Made by a program: the position numbers and the translations under genes. A stretch of 64,000 bases of DNA from Spinacia oleracea (Eukaryota; Streptophyta; Magnoliopsida; Caryophyllales; Amaranthaceae): positions 2,155,501-2,219,500 of the forward strand of contig NC_079487.1 in assembly GCF_020520425.1 (NCBI RefSeq). Direction: 5' to 3'. The notes beneath the pieces are model-generated. The model saw nothing but the letters and a program-made list of their open reading frames with translations, had not been told where the DNA came from and searched no databases. This document shows, one piece after another, positions 59,701 to 64,000 of the stretch (the stretch's first letter is position 1; every line of letters begins with the position of its first letter).

Positions 59701-61767
59701 CCTGCTGCTATATCATGATTACTATCTCAAATGTATTATAAGAGCAGGGTGAATAACTGAATTATTTCAGAAATGGGAAAAACATTCCAAGGTTAATAAA
59801 GTTCCCAAACAACAAATACAAATAAAAGTCATGCTTGCATTTAAAAACTAGGAGTAAATACCTAATTCGACAAAGATGAAAGCAAAACAGCATCTGATTC
59901 ATAACAGATATTACTCCTGTTTTTTTATAGTTTACACGATTTGACTTTTACACTTCACAAAACACAACGACAACCATTAATATCTTTAATTATCTATAAG
60001 CGAGCATTATAGAATTTGATTTTTTATAAAATGTATATCGAGGCGAATCTTTAAAAAAATCCAACCAGACTGTTTCTCTTTAAGTACTTAGTTTTAAAAG
60101 GCGTGAGGTGTACGAAGGCAAAAAAATCCCTGTAGAAGGCGCACACCTTTTGTATGCAAGGCACGCAATTTACTTTATTCTTTTGTGGTAATTATTTTCC
60201 ACGAAAGAATCAAAATAGTATACTTATTGTCATAATTCATTAAGGGGTAAAAAGTAATACAATAAAACAAAAAGCCTTTTTGAGAGAGAGAGAGAAAAAA
60301 AAAGAAGCAGCACCGGGACTAAGGAAGTTTCGTGTAACTTTTTAGCCATTCACTCTTTATTTAAATTCTCAGAAGAAGTGCATCACATCTTAGATAAAAG
60401 GTGTTACTTTAAAATAAAAGAGGGGTTTACATGACTCGTCGTTGTCTGAAAGAGACAAGAAAAAAGGGAGAAAATTTAGGGTTTTCTCTCTGCTCATTTC
60501 ATTATGTGTCGAGAAAAGTGTGGAGATTAAGTGTGGAGATTACCAGGAGCTCTGACTCATCTATTTTTGTGATACACATATGTTAAGACTCAACTAGTTA
60601 TTTAATTGCAAGAGGGAAAGAGTACAGAAAATGTCAAGACTTTAATTAAGCACACTATGTTCATCTACGACCTCTATTTAAATTATATGCTTAGTTTTAA
60701 AAAGCGCGCCTAGGCTCAAGGAACAGGTCCTAGAGCCTAGCCATGACAGGCTCAGGCACCCTCCAAAAGGCGCGCGCCTTTGCACCTTTTCCCAGGCTCA
60801 AGGCACAGCGGCTTGTGATATAAGGCTCCAATTTTTGACAGGTAATATTTATTTTTAAAAAAAAGGCCAACGCAACGTGATTTTAATGGCTCCCTAACGG
60901 TTAGAATTTACTATATTGAAAATAGAAGAGAGAAAACCCAAGTTTTCCATTTTTTCCTCATCTCTTTCAACGAGTAAACTCCTCCTTCTTTCTATTTTAA
61001 AGTAATTTTTTTTTATGTAAGGTGTGATGCACTTCTTTTAAGAATCTAAATGCATTGCAACCTTCCTTAGTCCCCTTTTTGTTTGACTTTTTTCCTCAAA
61101 AAGGCTTTTAATTTTACCGTAGCTACTACTTTACCCTTTTGTGACAACAAGTAATACAATTTGATTTTTGAAAAAATTGTGCATCTTGTGTACGAAAGGC
61201 ACGTACCTTCTCCTTGCGCGTAGGCTCCGGGGACTTTTGCGCCTTACGCCTTTTAAAACTAAGATTCTATGGCTCTAGCTAACTACTTATGATAAAATTA
61301 GCAGTCTTTTAGAACTTAAACGCAATGGCAGGTTTGTCACAAATGTGTACCAAACATTTAATCAGGAAAACCCGACAAAATACATTCAATAACATCGACC
61401 TATTTACAATAACGAATCTAACTTAAAAGTCATGACAGTATCAAACTTTTAGATGCTCCAAGACACTTCTATGTAATATTCCACAGTCCACACTTATAGT
61501 GGTATACATTCAAATTAGGTGGACGTACATACAAAATATGCATGAGTTTCTAGAATCAGTTCATTTACTAGTTACAACATAGGTCATTAGTATGGTATCT
61601 AAGGCAAGTTTCAAAATTTAGTCATTTATTTATTCAAAATCCTGGAACAATGTATACCATGTACTCATACTACAAAAAAAAAACATATGTGAATGACCAC
61701 GTACTACGATATGAGGCCGTCTTCCAAGAGCAAGTTGTTGCTGGTTCATGTCCACTCCACCAACAAG
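50792..61767 (-). CDS. RH10: DEAD-box ATP-dependent RNA helicase, RH10-like, 5'-partial
   Basis: ATP-driven RNA remodelling enzyme of the nucleolar RH10/DDX47 group, acting in rRNA maturation by family knowledge. Ten exons: 61767-61705, 58405-58331, 56197-56078, 54536-54495, 54404-54330, 52370-52227, 52051-51914, 51674-51563, 51486-51398, 50920-50792. All are GT/AG and phases fit; 328 residues end at TGA. Motifs: VGG (Ia), TPGR (Ib), DEAD (II), SAT (III), [11 protein letters not shown] (V), [10 protein letters not shown] (VI). Motif I and the Q motif must lie beyond the window, behind a LINE. The tail is basic (KTFKKSRR). Unusual residues: MTM at the exon-6 end where the QxxR glutamine is expected, and GYIHR where DYIHR is usual. 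No stop or frameshift. Confidence 0.9.
52961..53110. repeat. 80-bp tandem duplication in a helicase intron
   Basis: Two near-identical units (TTCCTATTTTCATTTTGATA start) at 52961 and 53041, differing at two bases and in T-run length. Confidence 0.9.
54735..56035. mobile_element. Probable MITE split by a later insertion
   Basis: Outer ends look complementary: AAGAGCATCAATAAGGGAAG at the left, and at the right AGAGTCTCCCCTTATGCTAT read in reverse. Interior words such as CTCTTATT recur on both sides of the LTR-like block. Boundaries are approximate. Confidence 0.45.
54920..55876 (+). repeat. LTR-like block (solo LTR or short non-autonomous element)
   Basis: About 950 bp inserted between CTAGCTCTTA words that occur on both sides. 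It contains CCTATAAATAGG (55656) as a TATA-like box, a leader-like sequence rich in ACACTCTC, and a GC-rich first third. It ends near GTCAACACGTGACA. The composition is typical of a plant LTR. The 5' boundary is unsure, and no coding domains are present. Confidence 0.5.
57709..58049. mobile_element. MITE of PIF/Harbinger type, family C
   Basis: 341 bp with TTA on both sides (57706-57708, 58050-58052). TIRs of about 31 bp starting GGCTCCGTTTGGTA, with GTAAAACGTTTTC inside. It inserted into a CTTAGTCCTTAACCAGTT repeat that continues on both sides (57624-57705 and 58053-58072). Confidence 0.9.
58053..58330. other. Helicase intron sequence
   Basis: AT-rich intron between the MITE and exon 2 of the visible helicase model; only the CTTAGTCC repeat remnant is notable. 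Confidence 0.5.
58694..58709. repeat. poly-G tract
   Basis: Sixteen G in a helicase intron. Its length is likely unstable. Confidence 0.9.
58923..59676. mobile_element. MITE of PIF/Harbinger type, family A, second copy
   Basis: 754 bp with TTA on both sides (58920-58922, 59677-59679). Ends GGGGGCGTTTGGTTTA and, reversed, GGGGGCACTTGGTTCA. Subterminal TTGGAATCAGATATG relates it to the element at 47270. No ORF. Confidence 0.85.
60087..61263. mobile_element. Foldback element with long imperfect inverted arms
   Basis: 1177 bp beginning CTTAGTTTTAAAAGGCG and ending with its reverse complement. Most of the left half has a diverged inverted counterpart on the right: AAAAAGCCTTTTTGAG, GGGACTAAGGAAG, AGAAGAAGTGCATCACA and TTACTTTAAAATA on the left appear reversed on the right. 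A CTTAGTTTTAAAAAGCG copy in the middle (60688) and a GCGCGCC-rich core suggest a nested or rearranged copy. It lies in a helicase intron. No ORF. Confidence 0.75.
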
Positions 61768-62059
61768 CTACAAAAAAGATATGATGATGTCAGCATCTGT
61801 GAAACCATATAGCCATCGAACTTGCTTTCGAACGCAAGTAAAACCATGTGACTCGCAACAAAGAAGGCAATTACTTCCATTCTTTCATTTGGTATCGAAA
61901 TTAGTCTAAGTAACAACTAAATTCCTCGAATAATATTTATGATAGAGTTGCTCTATAAATAATATCGCAAGTTTAACAATTACGAGAAATAGCTTTCTTC
62001 TCTCTCAAGCTGAGAGGGTGTACGTTAAGGGTGTTTACTAACGTGCGCCACCTTCACCA

Positions 62060-63394
62060 ATGGCGAAGAAGAAGAAGGCTAGCTTGATTGTAACTTCACC
62101 AATGGCTTCGGAGGATGATTCCGCCCAGTCTAAACCTAGAAATGAGTCTCTTTTGGTTCCAGAAGGGGGCCAAAAATCGAACCCAGTTGCTGCAAATAGC
62201 GCGACGAACCTTGAGAATGAAGAACTTGTTTACTCCAATCTAGTGCACTCATCGGCTGGTATGATTCCTAAAGCTCTTCATGACACCATTATTGCTTTGA
62301 ATCAATCGTTGGGGCTCACTGGGGAGGGGAGTTTGATTCCACAGTGTAGTACGGACTCTATTTTTCGAAACTCTGGTCATGTGGGTGTTATTGGTCAACC
62401 ATTGAAGCATCAAGCTTCTCCTAGTGGTTCGACACAGGTTCCTAAGGAGGGGGGAACTATTAAGGAACCATGGGTGAATCTATTTGCTGGGGCTAAGCTT
62501 GCTTCCAAAGGAGCTCCCCTGGAATTTGTGACACCTTTGGTTAAAGATGGGAAAAAAGTAGCACAACTGCAGCAATCTGAGCTTGCCACTATGGCTGATA
62601 AATGGCAGGCTTCTTTAGTTATGTATGTTGTAGGAGAATCACCAACTTTGGCCTCTGTAAGGAGATTTATGGCTGCTGTGTGGAGTGAAGTTGCTACTCC
62701 TCAAGTGTTTTTTCATGATGAAGGGTACTTTATCATTAGATTTGAGTGCATTGAGGATAAGAATCGCATTGTTGCAGGGGATCCTTACACCTTTTATGGT
62801 AAGCCAGTGATCATTAAGCCTTGGGCAGCAGATTTCAACTTCTATGAGGAGGTTCTCAAAGTGATCCCCTTGTGGGTTAAATTTCCTAATTTGCCTTTGC
62901 ATTGCTGGGGGAGTGATTCTCTCAGTAGGATCAGTAGTTTGTTGGGGGTTCCCTTGTGTGCTGAAGAGTGTACAACAAAACAGGAGAGAGTTTCATTTGC
63001 CAGGGTTTTGATTGAGATGGATATTACTACTGTGCTACCAGACCATGTTTGGATTGAAGATGCTAGGGGAGTTATGTTCAAGCAGGCTGTAGTGTATGAT
63101 TGGAAACCCCTCTATTGTAAAAAGTGCAATACAGCAGGCCATGATTGTACCAAGCCCTCTAAAGTAGCTCCTAAACCAGCTGTAAAGAAGGTTTGGGTGG
63201 CTAAGCCAACTCAGCAGCATGTTGCAGCCCCACAGCAACAGACAGGGGGGATCCTTACTCCTTATTATGATCCACCTGTAGTTCAAACTAGTGGCCAAGA
63301 GTGGAACATTGTAACAAGGAGAACTAGGGGACCTAGCAGGATGAGGAATTTGAGCCCTAGTAATCCTTTCACTGTGCTCTCTGGTGATTTGTGA
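62060..63394 (+). CDS. LINE ORF1 (DUF4283-type nucleic-acid-binding protein)
   Basis: 444 residues, intact. The N-terminus is low-complexity and basic (MAKKKKASLIV). The middle (about 185-355) matches the plant DUF4283 pattern: SLVMYVVGESPTLASVRRFM, then VFFHDEGYFIIRFEC, PLWVKFPNLPLHCWG and LLGVPLC. A short zinc-knuckle-like CKKCNTAGHDC follows (CX2CX4HXC; one spacer shorter than usual). Acts as the RNA chaperone-like partner of ORF2 by family knowledge. Confidence 0.9.
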   Translation: MAKKKKASLIVTSPMASEDDSAQSKPRNESLLVPEGGQKSNPVAANSATNLENEELVYSNLVHSSAGMIPKALHDTIIALNQSLGLTGEGSLIPQCSTDSIFRNSGHVGVIGQPLKHQASPSGSTQVPKEGGTIKEPWVNLFAGAKLASKGAPLEFVTPLVKDGKKVAQLQQSELATMADKWQASLVMYVVGESPTLASVRRFMAAVWSEVATPQVFFHDEGYFIIRFECIEDKNRIVAGDPYTFYGKPVIIKPWAADFNFYEEVLKVIPLWVKFPNLPLHCWGSDSLSRISSLLGVPLCAEECTTKQERVSFARVLIEMDITTVLPDHVWIEDARGVMFKQAVVYDWKPLYCKKCNTAGHDCTKPSKVAPKPAVKKVWVAKPTQQHVAAPQQQTGGILTPYYDPPVVQTSGQEWNIVTRRTRGPSRMRNLSPSNPFTVLSGDL

Positions 63395-63461
63395 TTCAAG
63401 GAGATCTCTGGAGAAATGGATAGTGATGGTGTGATTGTGCAGAATACCTCACATGAACCTC

Positions 63462-64000
63462 ATGAAGAAGGTTAACTTATGTACTTGGAATGTGAGAGGC
63501 TTTAATGATCCTGTTAAAGCTTCTGAGGTAAAGCATCTGTTGCAAGTTAACAATGTTAATATCATTGCTTTATTAGAAACTAGAGTAAAAATAGCTAAAT
63601 TTCCTAGGTTGTCTTCTAAACTTGGTAGACACTGGAGTTGGGGGAACAATTATAGCTTGAATCCTAGAGGCAGGATCTGGTTGGGTTGGCAACAATCAGA
63701 AGTTGATCTGTCAATTCTGCATTCTCATGAGCAGTTTTTGCATTGTGTGATTAGGGATAGAACTGGTGATGTTTCTTTCTTCTTTACAGCAGTCTATGGT
63801 TTGCATACCATTGAAACTAGGAAGGATCTTTGGCACTCCCTTGTGCTTCTTCTCCCTAGTGTTGGTTCTCACCCTTGGCTCTTATCTGGTGACTTTAATT
63901 CTCTCTTGTCTGACACTGATAGGATTAATGGTTCTCAGGTTTATATTGCTGAAACCAAAGATTTTAATGAGTTTATTGTGACTGCTGGTCTTTGTCCCCT
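63462..64000 (+). CDS. LINE ORF2, endonuclease N-terminus (3'-partial)
   Basis: Open from ATG 63462 to the window end (179 codons). Apurinic-like endonuclease motifs are in order: CTWNVRG near the start, IIALLETRV, FTAVYG, and WLLSGDFNSLLSDTDR with the catalytic DFN. The reverse transcriptase is outside the window. It starts 67 bases after the ORF1 stop. Confidence 0.92.
   Translation, partial: MKKVNLCTWNVRGFNDPVKASEVKHLLQVNNVNIIALLETRVKIAKFPRLSSKLGRHWSWGNNYSLNPRGRIWLGWQQSEVDLSILHSHEQFLHCVIRDRTGDVSFFFTAVYGLHTIETRKDLWHSLVLLLPSVGSHPWLLSGDFNSLLSDTDRINGSQVYIAETKDFNEFIVTAGLCP

Larger units (their letters stand above)
61985..64000 (+). mobile_element. LINE (non-LTR retrotransposon), 5' part
   Basis: A CT-rich leader from about 61985 leads to ORF1 (62060) and ORF2 (63462), which runs off the window. 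No LTRs. It lies about 230 bp upstream of the first visible helicase exon, so it is probably inside a helicase intron, in opposite orientation. The exact 5' end is not determinable. Confidence 0.88.

Noticed and set aside
1-64000. CRISPR arrays, bacterial operons or riboswitches
   Set aside because: No spaced short-repeat arrays and no prokaryotic gene layout; the window is plant nuclear DNA.

Overview
The window is nuclear DNA of a flowering plant, almost certainly a dicot. Its genes are plant-type (LOB-domain, NAC-like, WNK, mTERF, a TBC RabGAP and an RH10-like DEAD-box helicase), with short exons, long AT-rich introns, Arabidopsis-type CCCTAAA repeats, Ty3/gypsy and Ty1/copia elements, Helitrons, MITEs and a plant LINE. 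The style resembles Amaranthaceae (spinach, beet or quinoa relatives), but that is an impression and not shown by the sequence.

Layout. 1-7.2 kb: last nine exons of a TBC1D13-like RabGAP (+), with a Stowaway-like MITE in an intron. 7.95-19.59 kb: a complete Ty3/gypsy element of Tat type with 483-bp LTRs and AAATG target duplication. Its gag-pol is broken at four sites. Its 3' half carries an 83-bp tandem array and a spliced, decayed gene on the opposite strand. 20.6-22.3 kb: a LOB-domain gene with a C-terminus enlarged by two coding minisatellites. 24.2-26.2 kb: a two-exon NAC-like gene with a CCCTAAA run just before its start. 26.8-31.2 kb: a Helitron (minus) carrying a decayed replication-protein-A-like gene and a possible captured F-box fragment, with a smaller Helitron of the same family nested in an intron. 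31.4-36.3 kb: a nearly intact copia element (minus) with 152-bp LTRs and one in-frame stop. 36.9-38.1 kb: an intronless WNK kinase (minus). 40.1-42.8 kb: a small unrecognised four-exon gene (minus) with an overlapping upstream ORF. 45.0-46.2 kb: an mTERF gene (minus). 47-50.6 kb: several MITEs. 50.8-61.8 kb: ten exons of an RH10-like DEAD-box helicase (minus), whose introns hold an LTR-like block, two or three MITEs and a 1.2-kb foldback element. 62-64 kb: the 5' part of a LINE (+) that separates the helicase's visible exons from its 5' exons outside the window.

The host genes show no shared pathway; this is ordinary gene-by-gene plant organisation, with transposons filling introns and intergenic space. 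The most notable items are the antisense spliced gene inside the gypsy element, young LTRs around a heavily damaged interior, the compound Helitron, the repeat-expanded LOB protein, and substitutions at conserved positions of the helicase. I did not find a clearly unprecedented system. All exon models come from reading splice signals and phase by eye.
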